Below, piece by piece: positions 19,145 through 27,715 of a stretch of 64,000 bases of DNA; position 1 is the stretch's first letter, and the number at the start of each line of letters is the position of its first letter. The notes beneath the pieces are model-generated. The model worked only from the letters and a program-made list of their open reading frames with translations, did no database searches and was not told the DNA's origin. A program made the position numbers and the translations under genes. This stretch comes from JADCRZ01 sp031399065 (GTDB lineage: Bacteria > Bacteroidota > Bacteroidia > Chitinophagales > Chitinophagaceae), in assembly GCA_031399065.1 (NCBI GenBank), contig JANNOM010000009.1, positions 1 to 64,000 of the forward strand, written 5' to 3'.

Positions 19145-19181
19145 AAAAAGCCCCGCATCCGAACAGATGCGGGGCTTTTTT
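19145..19181 (+). terminator. Strong intrinsic terminator
   Basis: AAAAAGCCCCGCATC at 19145-19159 pairs with GATGCGGGGCTTTTT at 19166-19180, a perfect 15-bp stem with a six-base loop and a T tract. It lies 13 bases after the stop of the second beta-helix gene. Its A/T symmetry means it could act in both directions. The GH36 gene downstream therefore needs its own promoter within the next 70 bp or depends on read-through. Confidence 0.92.
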
Positions 19182-19250
19182 ATGTATCTTGCCCGTGGCT
19201 TATATGGTATGTATAAATTAACGATCAATAACAAGTTGCCCATTCAAAAA

Positions 19251-21437
19251 ATGAAAACAATATTTTTATTTTCAGCTTTATTCGTTTCCCTCAGCGTATT
19301 TGGACAAAGCGGCGTTATCCAGGAAACCACTCAACCTAAGGGTTGGATAATACAAACCGACGCATCGGTATACCAGTTGATAGTAAACAGGCAGGGGGAA
19401 GTAACCCCGGTGTATTATGGCCCCAAAGAGCAATTCAATCACCGAAAACCAAATGCTTTATGGAACACTGATAACATACCGGAAATTCCTTACCGCGGTG
19501 GAGGGTCAGATTTATTTAAAATGCCCAGAACCCCTTTGCTGGAAGTTGTTTTTGATGATAACGTGCGGGATTGTGAGCTGGTTTTTTCTTCGGCGCAGAT
19601 TAACGAACTGGAGGGAAGGCCGGTATTGAAAATGATATGGAAAGACTCGTTTTACCCGCTGGAAGTAACATCGTACATTAAAGTGTTCGCTGAATTTGAT
19701 ATAATGGAAAAATGGACGGAAGTTAAAAACACCGGTAAGAAGGGTAATATGCGCATCGAAAACCTCCAGTCGGCATCACTGGCTTTACCAACCAATGACT
19801 ATATGCTAAGGCATATGGGAGGTTACTGGGGGAATGAATATGTACAATACGATACCAAACTAACTCCGGGTATCAAAACGATGGAAACGAAGGATATGCG
19901 TTCTTATAATAATCCATCCTGGTTTGCCGTGTACCCGGGTGCAGAAGCAGGTGAAGAAAATAGTAGGCAGGTATGGTTCGGACAACTGAGTTATAGCGGT
20001 AACTGGCGGATGGATTTTAATAAATCCCCAATGGGCGGTTTACAAATATCGGGTGGTATTAACTTTTGGGACACACACTGGCAACTGAAAGCGGGAGAAT
20101 CATTTAAAACTCCCGTGATGGCCCTGGGCTTTACCGCTTCAGGACTGGAGAATGCGTCTGTATTAATGTCATCTTATATAAAAAAGAATGTTTTGCCGGC
20201 TGCAAGAAAAGGAAAAATAAGACCAGTCCTATATAATAGCTGGTATGCCACGGAGTTTAACGTAAACGAAGAAGAACAGTTGAAACTGGCTAGAATCGCA
20301 AAAGCCGTTGGAGTGGAAATGTTCGTAGTGGATGATGGCTGGTTTAAAGGAAGGAACAACGATAAAGCAGGACTGGGCGATTGGACGGTTGACCCGGTAA
20401 AATTTCCGAATGGATTAAATCCGATGATCAAACAAATCAATGAAATGGGAATGGGGTTTGGTATCTGGATAGAACCCGAAATGGTAAGTGCTAACAGCGA
20501 CTTATATAAAAAACATCCCGACTGGATACTTCATTTCCCCAACAGGAAGCGAAATGAAGAACGCAACCAGTTAGTACTAAACCTGGCAAGAGAAGATGTA
20601 TACCAGTACCTGCTTGCTACGTTTACGGGCCTTTTAAAGAATCACCCTATTGCATTCATCAAATGGGATCGTTGCCGCGCAGTATCCGAAGCGGGCTGGC
20701 CATCGGCCAATGTTGAAAATCAGCGGGAGGTACGTATCCGGTTTATCATGAACTTTTATAAGCTGATAGATGAACTGCGTAACCGGTTTCCGGATGTTCT
20801 TTTCGAATCCTGTTCCGGAGGTGGAGGCCGGGCAGATATGGGCATGCTGGAACGTATGGACCAGGTATGGATAAGTGATAATACCGATCCCGTGGACAGG
20901 CTTTTTATTCAATACGGGTACCTCAATGCCTTTCCGGCCAATACGATGGTTTGCTGGACGACCGACGAGGACCTGCACAATAAGCAGCAATTGCCCCTTG
21001 ACTTTAAGTTCGATGTAGCCATGCTCGGCGTGCTGGGTATCGGCAACAACCTGAACAAATGGTCGGTGAATGATATTGATGTAGCAAAACAAAAAATTGC
21101 ATTGTATAAAGAGATTCGGGACGAAGTGCAGAATGGAAAAGCTTACCGCTTAAAATCACCTTATACATCCAACCGGATGGCAGTGGAATATGTGTCCCCA
21201 GACCGAAGCAGTGTGGTGCTTTGCTGCTATAACCTGGCTTCGTACATGACAGGTGTAAGTGCCGAAAAAAGGCAATCGGATAATATATTATTCCAGGATT
21301 TAAATCCTGCCGCTGTATACATAATCAAAGGGACGAAGGAAAGTTATACTGGTAGCTTTTTAATGTCAGTCGGAATTAAATGGCCGTTAAAAGATGCATT
21401 TAAAAGTAATATTATTCAAATGGAAACAGTCAGGTAA
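19251..21437 (+). CDS. Alpha-galactosidase, glycoside hydrolase family 36
   Basis: A 728-residue GH36 (clan GH-D) retaining alpha-galactosidase, which removes terminal alpha-galactose from oligosaccharides. A signal peptide (FLFSALFVSLSVFGQ) indicates export, probably to the periplasm. The N-terminal beta-sandwich is followed by the TIM barrel with WYATEFNVNEEEQ, VDDGWFKGRN and GIWIEPEMVS. The nucleophile D473 lies in KWDRCR and the acid/base D543 in SDNTDP. Their 70-residue spacing equals that of D478 and D548 in the Geobacillus stearothermophilus AgaA enzyme. The usual KWDMNR signature reads KWDRCR here. The frame opens at 19089, but ATG 19251 precedes the signal peptide. Its position after the first SusCD locus suggests the imported glycan carries alpha-galactose. 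Confidence 0.92.
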   Translation: MKTIFLFSALFVSLSVFGQSGVIQETTQPKGWIIQTDASVYQLIVNRQGEVTPVYYGPKEQFNHRKPNALWNTDNIPEIPYRGGGSDLFKMPRTPLLEVVFDDNVRDCELVFSSAQINELEGRPVLKMIWKDSFYPLEVTSYIKVFAEFDIMEKWTEVKNTGKKGNMRIENLQSASLALPTNDYMLRHMGGYWGNEYVQYDTKLTPGIKTMETKDMRSYNNPSWFAVYPGAEAGEENSRQVWFGQLSYSGNWRMDFNKSPMGGLQISGGINFWDTHWQLKAGESFKTPVMALGFTASGLENASVLMSSYIKKNVLPAARKGKIRPVLYNSWYATEFNVNEEEQLKLARIAKAVGVEMFVVDDGWFKGRNNDKAGLGDWTVDPVKFPNGLNPMIKQINEMGMGFGIWIEPEMVSANSDLYKKHPDWILHFPNRKRNEERNQLVLNLAREDVYQYLLATFTGLLKNHPIAFIKWDRCRAVSEAGWPSANVENQREVRIRFIMNFYKLIDELRNRFPDVLFESCSGGGGRADMGMLERMDQVWISDNTDPVDRLFIQYGYLNAFPANTMVCWTTDEDLHNKQQLPLDFKFDVAMLGVLGIGNNLNKWSVNDIDVAKQKIALYKEIRDEVQNGKAYRLKSPYTSNRMAVEYVSPDRSSVVLCCYNLASYMTGVSAEKRQSDNILFQDLNPAAVYIIKGTKESYTGSFLMSVGIKWPLKDAFKSNIIQMETVR

Positions 21438-21574
21438 AACGAATAGCCAAGGTGAAACTCTTTAAAATTGCATAGTTAAGTACACAGTCTATAAGTATAA
21501 ACAGGAGAAAACCATAACAGATTTTTTATATTGAAGCTAATATTTAGTAAGTTTAGCGAACCAACCTGTTAAAT

Positions 21575-22972
21575 ATGACTATACCGTCCAAACTTGACCG
21601 TTCGCTGGGCCTGAGATATGTTGTAGTAGTGGTGATCGGTAATATTATCGGCTCCGGCGTATACAAGAAGGTGGCTCCAATGGCATCGGAACTGCATTCT
21701 TCCGGCTGGGTGCTGGTGGCATGGGTACTGGGAGGTATCATTACACTGTTCGGCGCACTGAGCAATGCCGAAGTGGCCGGTTTACTGGCCGACACCGGTG
21801 GTGAGTACAATTATTACAAGAAGATATACAACCGCTTCTTTGCATTTATATTCGGGTGGTCGCTTTTTACCGTGATACAGACGGCTTCCATTTCTTCGCT
21901 TGCTTATGTGTTTGCCCAGTCACTCGTTAATATACTTGCCGTTCCGCCCCTGCTGGCATCCTTAAACGATTTCAATATAGGCGGTATCTTTTTCCCCTTT
22001 GCCGATTTCTCAGTAAAGCTGATTGCCATCCTGCTGATCGTGCTGCTTACCTGGATCAATACCAAGGGGGTAAAAAAAGGAGCAGGCATCAGCAATATCA
22101 TCCTGCTGATGGTATTCCTGGGCATTTTTGTAATTATAGCGTTCGGACTGAGCAGCGATACTTCTTCCCTTGCCAGGAGTTTGGATTTTGCTACCACGGG
22201 TAATGTTCCGGTAACGGCCAGTGCACTGATGACCGCCATGCTATCCGCCTTCTGGGCCTACCAGGGATGGGCGGCCATCGGTTACCTGGGGGGAGAAATC
22301 AAAAACCCGACAGTAACTATCCCCAAGGGCATCATGATAGGTGTATTTATCGTTATAGCCATTTACCTGTGCGTAAACGTTACCTATCTTTCGCTGTTGC
22401 CCATTCCCGTGCTGGAGCAGATCAACGCTTCCGGCAACCAGATTGCCGCCGTAGAAGCGGTGAAAGCTTTCTGGGGAAATAACGGTGCTTTGTTTATATC
22501 CCTGCTGATACTGCTTACCACCCTGGGGTGTACCCATGCCACTATCATGGCGAGTGCGCGACCCTATTTTGCGATGGCAGGCGAAGGGTTCTTTTTTAAA
22601 AGAGCTGCCAGGCTTAATAAAGCGCAGGTGCCGCAGAATTCGCTTATACTGCAAGGCATTTGGGCCTGTGTATTGATACTATCCGGCACGTTTGATCAGC
22701 TTACTGATATGATCATATTTGCGGTATTTATTTATTACGGGGCCACTACACTGGGAGTATTTATTTTAAGAAAAAAGATGCCGGATGCTCCGCGACCCTA
22801 CAAAGTATGGGGATATCCTATAGTGCCGGCCATCGTTATTTTATTCTGCGCAGCATTGTTCATCAACACGATCATCACTCGTCCCAGGGAAGCAGCTATC
22901 GGGGTGGTACTGATGCTTACAGGCGTGCCGATGTACTGGTGGTTTAAACGGCGAAATAAAACAGAGGACTGA
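21575..22972 (+). CDS. APC-family amino-acid permease
   Basis: A 465-residue integral membrane transporter of the amino acid-polyamine-organocation superfamily, probably with 12 membrane spans. The N-terminal signature GLRYVVVVVIGNIIGSGVYK in span 1, with the unwound IGSG substrate site, is diagnostic. The segment EVAGLLADTGGEYNYYKKIY and the central SAFWAYQGWAAIGYLGGEIK are typical of the LAT-like branch. The final basic stretch WWFKRRNK faces the cytoplasm. Start ATG 21575. It converges tail to tail with the next small gene, four bases apart. The substrate cannot be told from sequence. Confidence 0.88.
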   Translation: MTIPSKLDRSLGLRYVVVVVIGNIIGSGVYKKVAPMASELHSSGWVLVAWVLGGIITLFGALSNAEVAGLLADTGGEYNYYKKIYNRFFAFIFGWSLFTVIQTASISSLAYVFAQSLVNILAVPPLLASLNDFNIGGIFFPFADFSVKLIAILLIVLLTWINTKGVKKGAGISNIILLMVFLGIFVIIAFGLSSDTSSLARSLDFATTGNVPVTASALMTAMLSAFWAYQGWAAIGYLGGEIKNPTVTIPKGIMIGVFIVIAIYLCVNVTYLSLLPIPVLEQINASGNQIAAVEAVKAFWGNNGALFISLLILLTTLGCTHATIMASARPYFAMAGEGFFFKRAARLNKAQVPQNSLILQGIWACVLILSGTFDQLTDMIIFAVFIYYGATTLGVFILRKKMPDAPRPYKVWGYPIVPAIVILFCAALFINTIITRPREAAIGVVLMLTGVPMYWWFKRRNKTED

Positions 22973-22976
22973 TCTT

Positions 22977-23219
22977 TCAGGCCAATACCCGCAGCAGTTC
23001 TTCGGTGGCGTATTCCAGTGCTTCCACGGGTGACTGGAACAGCTTAGGAGTTTCATCCGCTTCCTTGAACATTTTTCCTCCTGCCAGTCCCGGTTCCTGA
23101 AAAGTATAATAGGCTATAAAATATTCCTCCGGATGTTCGCCGGGTTCTACACTTTCGAGAATGTGCGGCTCTACCATTATCCACGCATCCTTTCCGTTAA
23201 TATTCATTTTTTCAATCAT
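22977..23219 (-). CDS. Small acidic protein of unknown function
   Basis: An 80-residue acidic protein with no signal peptide or membrane span. I do not recognise a named family. The order is a beta-rich N-terminal half (KDAWIMVEPHILESVEPGEH, then FIAYYTFQEPG) followed by an amphipathic C-terminal helix (PVEALEYATEELLRVLA). It converges with the permease gene at its 3' end and lies downstream of the VWA lipoprotein gene on the same strand, separated by a hairpin, so it is probably expressed alone. The frame has Bacteroidota-like codon use and no stronger competing frame, which supports it being real. Confidence 0.6.
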   Translation of the reverse strand: MIEKMNINGKDAWIMVEPHILESVEPGEHPEEYFIAYYTFQEPGLAGGKMFKEADETPKLFQSPVEALEYATEELLRVLA

Positions 23220-23272
23220 TGCAGGGATTTTTAAAGGGAGTATAAAAACGTATGCCAGCCCTTTAAACGATA

Positions 23273-23310
23273 AAATCCGGTATTCCCTTTTGAATGGAAA
23301 AACCGGATTT
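23273..23310 (-). terminator. Hairpin downstream of the VWA lipoprotein gene
   Basis: AAATCCGGT at 23273-23281 is complementary to ACCGGATTT at 23302-23310, with a smaller ATTC/GAAT pairing inside. Read on the minus strand it lies about 40 bases after the VWA gene stop and ends in a T-rich run, consistent with a weak terminator. The large loop makes this less certain than a classic hairpin. Confidence 0.45.
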
Positions 23311-23346
23311 CATTTGTCAGCCGCGCGCAGGCAACGATATGCCTTA

Positions 23347-25059
23347 TCAATTTTTAACGATCGACCGGGCTGCCGTAAGCAACTGAATAAATTCCCGACG
23401 GTACCCGTTCACGTCTTTGCCTTTGGAACTGGTAGCCAGCGATAATGTTTGATCGTAAGATGCCTGTTGTTTAAAAGCGGAGTTCCTGAGCAGCATTCCA
23501 AACGATGCCACCGCGGCGGAAAACCTGAAGTTATCCGATGTTTGTAACAGGGGAACCTGTCTATCATCAATTGGGTGCGTTACCAGGCTGCTGATGGTTT
23601 CCTGCGGTTTCTTATACCGGAGTTTGATGGTCATTATCTCCCGGTTTTGGGAGATACTATTTTTATTGGTGGCAGGTTGATATTTAAGCGGATCGATCGT
23701 TTGTATAAACCCGCTTTTAACACCGGCAGGAATTATTTCATATAAGGCGGTTACAGTATGACCGGAGCCCAGTTCGCCCGCATCTTTTTTGTCGTTGTTG
23801 AAATCCTGTGCGGCCATCATACGGTTTTCGTACCCGATAAGGCGGTATGCCTGTACCCTGGCCGGGTTAAACTCCACCTGTATTTTTACATCTTTGGCAA
23901 TGGTAAAAAGCGTACTTCCGAATTCGTTGACCAATACTTTTTTTGCTTCGTTGATATTGTCTATATACGAATGATTACCATTGCCTTTGTCGGCCAGTTG
24001 CTGCATCTTATTGTCTTTGTAGTTACCCATACCATAACCCAGCACACTTAAAAAAACACCCGATCCCCTTTCTTTCTCCACCATACGCACAAGGTCGTCA
24101 TCGCTGCTGGCACCTACGTTAAAATCGCCATCAGTGGCAAGAATGATGCGGTTATTGCCGCCGGGAATAAAATTTTCCCTGGCTGTTTTATACGCCAGTT
24201 GTATGCCTTCTCCACCGGCAGTGGAGCCGCCCGCTTCCAGGTTTTCGATGGCTTCTTTAATCTTTACTTTATTGCCACCGCCGGTAGATGGCAGTACGAG
24301 GCCCGCATTACCTGCATATACGACGATGGCTACTTTATCATTCTCCCTTAATTGGTCTGTAAGCATTTTGAGAGACGACTTTACGAGTGGTAACTTGTTC
24401 TGGTCTTCCATCGATCCGGATACGTCTATCAGGAATACGAGATTTGTATTGGGAAGATTATTTAACGGGATTTCCCTGCCCTGCAGGCCTACATGTACCA
24501 GGCGGTGCTGCGGGTTCCAGGGACAATCAGATATCTCGGTGTTTAGACTAAAGGGGTCTTCGTTTACTGGTTGGGGATACTGGTAGTCGAAATAGTTGAT
24601 CATTTCTTCTATCCTTACCGCACCGGCAGGCGGCAGGGAACCGTTCATCAGGTAGCGGCGTACATTGCTGTACGATGCTTCATCCACATCTATCGAAAAA
24701 GTAGACAGCGGATGATCGGTGGCTTTCATAAAATCGTTTTCGATGATGTTGTCATAGTCTTCGGTATTGTATACCTGCTTGTCCTGCTCCGGCTCCCGGG
24801 CAATATCGCGGGTAATATGCATGCCCTCCACCCGGTGGGCTTTGGTGGTCACCATTCTTTTATGCTGCGTACCGTAACCGATAACTACCACCTCATCTAA
24901 CTTTTGCACGGGAGCAGGGAGTATATCGGCCTGTTCCTGTGTTTCGGGAATCGTGGTGTTGTTTATAGCAGCAGTTTGTGCCTTCTGTCCTTTACGGGCG
25001 TTGCAGGCAATAAGAAATACCAGCAGCAGTGCTGCAAAAATTTGTATCAGCCGTTTCAT
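23347..25059 (-). CDS. VWA-domain lipoprotein (YfbK-like) with DUF3520
   Basis: A 570-residue lipoprotein of the YfbK-like von Willebrand factor type A family. The signal ends at lipobox IAC (C19). A von Willebrand N-terminal domain lies at about 105-190 (IENDFMKATDHPLSTFSIDVD, then PPAGAVRIEEMINYFDY). The VWA domain lies at about 205-380 with an intact metal-site motif DVSGS and later ATDGDFNVG. A DUF3520 domain fills the C-terminus. Residues 55-64 read DEVVVIGYGT, the motif that usually begins the plug of SusC receptors, although there is no barrel. Members are envelope proteins of uncertain role, probably protein-protein adhesion or stress-related. It diverges from the DoxX-like gene. Confidence 0.85.
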   Translation of the reverse strand: MKRLIQIFAALLLVFLIACNARKGQKAQTAAINNTTIPETQEQADILPAPVQKLDEVVVIGYGTQHKRMVTTKAHRVEGMHITRDIAREPEQDKQVYNTEDYDNIIENDFMKATDHPLSTFSIDVDEASYSNVRRYLMNGSLPPAGAVRIEEMINYFDYQYPQPVNEDPFSLNTEISDCPWNPQHRLVHVGLQGREIPLNNLPNTNLVFLIDVSGSMEDQNKLPLVKSSLKMLTDQLRENDKVAIVVYAGNAGLVLPSTGGGNKVKIKEAIENLEAGGSTAGGEGIQLAYKTARENFIPGGNNRIILATDGDFNVGASSDDDLVRMVEKERGSGVFLSVLGYGMGNYKDNKMQQLADKGNGNHSYIDNINEAKKVLVNEFGSTLFTIAKDVKIQVEFNPARVQAYRLIGYENRMMAAQDFNNDKKDAGELGSGHTVTALYEIIPAGVKSGFIQTIDPLKYQPATNKNSISQNREIMTIKLRYKKPQETISSLVTHPIDDRQVPLLQTSDNFRFSAAVASFGMLLRNSAFKQQASYDQTLSLATSSKGKDVNGYRREFIQLLTAARSIVKN

Positions 25060-25173
25060 AATAGTGTTATTTTGTGTATCTATTCAGATGCAGCGATGAG
25101 AAAAATTGCATAAATATGGTAGAAATAGCGGAGAATGATCAAAGCCGGCATTAATAAATCAACCTTCGTCGTC

Positions 25174-25542
25174 ATGAAAAAAGCGGGATTATATATACAG
25201 GCGGGGTTATACATAATGGCGGGTATCAATCATTTTATTAACCCTGCATTTTACCAGCTTATCATGCCACCCTGGATGCCCTGGCATTATCCGTTGATCT
25301 ATATCAGCGGCCTAGCGGAATTGCTGTGCGGAATTTTTTTTATACCTGTTAGAACACGAAGAGTTGCGGCATGGGCAATTATCATGTTGCTGATTGCTAT
25401 ATATCCTGCAAACATACAGATGGCTATTAATTATTTCCAGGACAATAACCCAAAACTGTGGATCGCTTTGTTACGCCTTCCTTTGCAGGTATTGCTGGTA
25501 TGGTGGGCCTGGATTTATACGAGGCGTGATAAAAAGCTATGA
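25174..25542 (+). CDS. DoxX-like small membrane protein
   Basis: A 122-residue membrane protein with four predicted spans, resembling the DoxX/MauE group. Visible features are AGLYIMAGINHFINPAFY in the first span and loop, PLIYISGLAELLCGIFFIP in the second, and two further hydrophobic stretches ending at a basic tail (YTRRDKKL). The GxxHFxxPxFY pattern recurs in this group. ATG 25174 (MKKAGLYIQ) is preferred; an upstream start at 25135 would add 13 residues. Function in this family is poorly defined. It is divergent from the VWA gene and convergent with the cyclophilin gene. Confidence 0.75.
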   Translation: MKKAGLYIQAGLYIMAGINHFINPAFYQLIMPPWMPWHYPLIYISGLAELLCGIFFIPVRTRRVAAWAIIMLLIAIYPANIQMAINYFQDNNPKLWIALLRLPLQVLLVWWAWIYTRRDKKL

Positions 25543-25582
25543 TATTTAAAAACTGTTTATGTTCAAAGAATACAGGTAAGGG

Positions 25583-26170
25583 TTAATACCTTATAATTTT
25601 ATAAATAGGTATCAGCGGGTCCAGGGTCTGTTCATATTCAGGTTGCTCCTGTATCCTGTAAACAATATCAAGTCCTTTTATTACTTTACCGAATGCCGCA
25701 TATCCCTGGCCGTCGGGGTTATTGGTTCCTCCATAATCGAGGCCTGGCTGATCTCCGATAACGATAAAGAACTCCGCTTTTGCCGTTCCCGGTTCCTGCC
25801 GGGCAAAAGACAGGGTGCCATCCTTATGTTTGAGGTTCGTATGCTGCGTACTTTCGTGCGGGATGCCGGGCAAACGTTCGGCTGTTTTATACCTGCTTTT
25901 CCACATACCTCCCTGTATTAATGCTGCTTTGCCGGCATTGCTGGGTTGGTTACCATCGTTGAGTACCCGGTAAAAGGAACTGTTCTCATAATATCCTGCA
26001 TCTATATTGGATAAAAAACGGGCTGCCGATAGGGGAGCCTGACCAGGGTATAATTCAACAAGGATATCTCCCAGCCTGGTTTGTATCTCTACCAGGGGAT
26101 TGCCCGTCTGCCGGGGGCCGCAGGCTGACAAACATAAGACTGAAAAAATAAATGATATAGTATATTTCAT
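25583..26170 (-). CDS. Peptidyl-prolyl cis-trans isomerase, cyclophilin-type lipoprotein
   Basis: A 195-residue cyclophilin-fold lipoprotein that should assist folding of exported proteins in the periplasm. The signal ends at lipobox SAC (C17). The cyclophilin domain shows TRLGDILVELYPGQAPLSA, then FLSNIDAGYYENSSFYRVL, GTLSFARQEPGTAKAEFFI and YAAFGKVIKGLDIVYRI. The FYRVL segment stands where FHRVI holds the catalytic arginine, and the F of EFFI is also present. A tryptophan typical of eukaryotic cyclosporin-binding forms is missing, as in many bacterial members. Start ATG 26170. It is a single gene, divergent from the RRM gene across 293 bp. Confidence 0.88.
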   Translation of the reverse strand: MKYTISFIFSVLCLSACGPRQTGNPLVEIQTRLGDILVELYPGQAPLSAARFLSNIDAGYYENSSFYRVLNDGNQPSNAGKAALIQGGMWKSRYKTAERLPGIPHESTQHTNLKHKDGTLSFARQEPGTAKAEFFIVIGDQPGLDYGGTNNPDGQGYAAFGKVIKGLDIVYRIQEQPEYEQTLDPLIPIYKIIRY

Positions 26171-26463
26171 ATGTATCTAAAACAGTAAAGATACAGCGTT
26201 ACATGATGCAGGGCCGAGATGCTGCCGGAGAAATCTGCCAGGTGTTCATAAGGTTCGTACATACTTCTAAACAATATGACAAACACAGTCGTTCTTTGAA
26301 CATAAACCGTATTGAATAAAAGGCAGACGCTTGACCCTGATGAAGGGATTTTGTATGCAAAACATGTATTTATACGGGTAAATCTTTATAAAAACAAAAT
26401 GGAATCACATCAGATAAGCGATAAAAGAATAAGTTATGTACTTTTACCCAAAATTACACCAAT

Positions 26464-26829
26464 ATGAACCTTTTTGTAGCCGGCCTTCCTAGTGATCTGG
26501 ATGATGCAGAACTAATGGAATTCTTCGAAAAATTCGGTATTGTAAATTCCGCCAAAGTGGCCTACGATAAGGAAACCGGTAAAAGCCGCGGATTCGCGTT
26601 CGTGGATATGCCCAATGATGATGAAGCAAGAGAAGCAATTGAAGGACTGAACGATATATATCTGGGTAAAAAAGCAATAGTTGTAAAAGAGGCAGAACAG
26701 CGAAGCAGCGGCGGCGGTGGCGGCTTCCGCGGAGGAAGCGGCGGAGGCAACAGGGGTGGGGGCTCGAACAGGGGCGGAGGTGGTTTTAACAGGGACAATA
26801 ATAATAACCGGGACCGTAACCGGTTTTAA
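26464..26829 (+). CDS. RRM-domain RNA-binding protein with glycine/arginine-rich tail
   Basis: A 121-residue RNA-binding protein. A single RNA recognition motif covers residues 1-78, with RNP2 LFVAGL at 3-8 and RNP1 KSRGFAFV at 40-47; the aromatic RNA-stacking residues F4, F44 and F46 are present. Residues 80-121 form a low-complexity tail rich in Gly, Arg and Asn (repeated RGG-like units, then NNNNRDRNRF). This matches the small RRM proteins common in Bacteroidota and cyanobacteria, thought to act as global RNA-binding or cold-adaptation proteins. Start ATG 26464. It has its own 293-bp upstream region and no co-transcribed neighbour. Confidence 0.92.
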   Translation: MNLFVAGLPSDLDDAELMEFFEKFGIVNSAKVAYDKETGKSRGFAFVDMPNDDEAREAIEGLNDIYLGKKAIVVKEAEQRSSGGGGGFRGGSGGGNRGGGSNRGGGGFNRDNNNNRDRNRF

Positions 26830-26858
26830 TGGCGCTACACCGGTAACAATGTACTCGG

Positions 26859-27250
26859 TTATTTCTCCAACAAACTAATCTTTTTATTTAATTCAGGCAT
26901 ACGCTTCGGAAGTGCATAATTTACAGGTTTGACTACCGGGCGAACTGTTATGCCTGGAGGATTATCTTCAGCAGACTTCTTTTTGGCAGCTTTATTGCGT
27001 GCAGGTGCTATGGGCTCCGTCTTTACGTGCCTCCGACAAATCAATAGCAATAGCCTGCTTGTGCTTATTACCTTTTTCTACTGCCCTATCTAAGCGTTCC
27101 TTTTTTTTCGGCATTAATTCCTCTACTTTCCCCTGCGATTATTCTGTGTACCTGTTCATATTGATCGTTTACCACAGCTACAATACATATAGTGCCATCA
27201 CTTCCTCATTGTCATGAAGCCTTAATACAAAGTGGTTTGAAGTACACCAA
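26859..27250 (-). pseudogene. Small lysine-rich gene broken by single-base frameshifts
   Basis: Three or four short minus-strand reading frames join end to end into one plausible protein if single bases are corrected. From 5' to 3': a frame with VLRLHDNEEVMALY ends near 27190. A second reads CIVAVVNDQYEQVHRIIAGE. A third, open from ATG 27114 to the stop at 26992, reads KKERLDRAVEKGNKHKQAIA. A fourth reads TEPIAPARNKAAKKKSAED to the stop at 26859. The second-to-third switch falls exactly at an eight-A run (27101-27108 on the plus strand shows eight Ts); removing one A restores AEKKERLDRAVEKG. The third-to-fourth switch can be restored by removing one A in CGTAAAG. I do not recognise the family. 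Alternatives are sequencing error in homopolymers or chance open frames. Confidence 0.42.
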
Positions 27251-27324
27251 TAAGGCAACTACTGGGTACAAAAATAATTTTTAAAATAATTTATGAAAAA
27301 ATACCGGCGTAAATAAAACCTCAT

Positions 27325-27332
27325 TATATTTG
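27325..27332 (+). promoter_or_regulatory. Candidate -7 promoter element
   Basis: TATATTTG matches the Bacteroidota -7 consensus TAnnTTTG exactly, in an A+T-rich setting. A matching -33 TTTG/TTG element at the usual spacing is not clear, so the assignment is tentative. Confidence 0.4.
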
Positions 27333-27595
27333 CCTACTAAAAAGATAGACTATAAGGTAGACTGTCTATTGATCCATTGTTAACCACCAGCAATAGATCA
27401 GGCGATTTTAATTTATTTTTTAAAAGATGCCCGTAATGAAAGCATTAAAAAGGTACAAAGCCAACTGCACCATGGTGGTTCATTCAGCTTATTGTAGTTC
27501 CCCGTACAGCTGTCGTTAGAATAACAGTGTATACGGTTGCGTAGACAGGCTTTATCCTGCGATATGGCCTGATATCCATTAAACCATATAAACAT

Positions 27596-27677
27596 TTGCC
27601 TGGGCGACAGCCGTATCAGGATCTGTTGAACAACCGGTGGTTGGCTGTTCACAGATTACCGGCTGTTGCCCAGGTAA
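27596..27677 (+). ncRNA. 82-nt imperfect hairpin in the SusC leader
   Basis: The outer arm at 27596-27613 (core CCTGGGCGACAGCCG) is complementary to 27660-27677 (core CGGCTGTTGCCCAGG); the single mismatch in DNA becomes a G-U pair in RNA. A second stem forms inside from ATCTGT at 27621-27626 with ACAGAT at 27651-27656, continuing GAACA with TGTTC after a one-base bulge. A small AACC/GGTT stem can form at the tip. The hairpin ends 38 bases before the SusC start codon and is not followed by a T tract, so it is not a standard terminator. It is more likely a cis-acting RNA element; a trans-acting RNA or a mobile-element relic is possible. Confidence 0.5.
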
Positions 27678-27715
27678 CCAACATATAATATATCAACAGG
27701 AAATCAAGACTTTTT

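Larger units (their letters stand above)
27251..27715 (+). promoter_or_regulatory. Long structured leader region of the second SusCD locus
   Basis: This 465-bp stretch has no convincing gene. A candidate Bacteroidota -7 box at 27325-27332 would give a transcript with a leader of roughly 380 bases before the SusC start at 27716. The leader contains an imperfect hairpin near 27502-27536 (CCGTA with TACGG outside, GTTA with TAAC inside) and a large imperfect hairpin at 27596-27677. No known riboswitch motif was recognised. Long structured leaders hint at post-transcriptional control of the SusC gene. Confidence 0.45.

Noticed and set aside
20634..21092. 152-residue minus-strand open frame inside the GH36 gene
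   Set aside because: It is antisense to the catalytic barrel, whose motifs and catalytic residues are complete.
27413..27652. 79-residue minus-strand open frame in the SusC leader
   Set aside because: It overlaps both predicted hairpins, has no recognisable feature, and ends inside the inverted repeat.
27596..27677. Reading the leader hairpin as an intrinsic terminator
   Set aside because: No T tract follows either arm and the stem is interrupted, unlike the clear terminator at 19145.
27596..27677. Reading the leader inverted repeat as the ends of an insertion sequence
   Set aside because: Only 46 bases lie between the arms, too little for a transposase, and no target duplication is seen.
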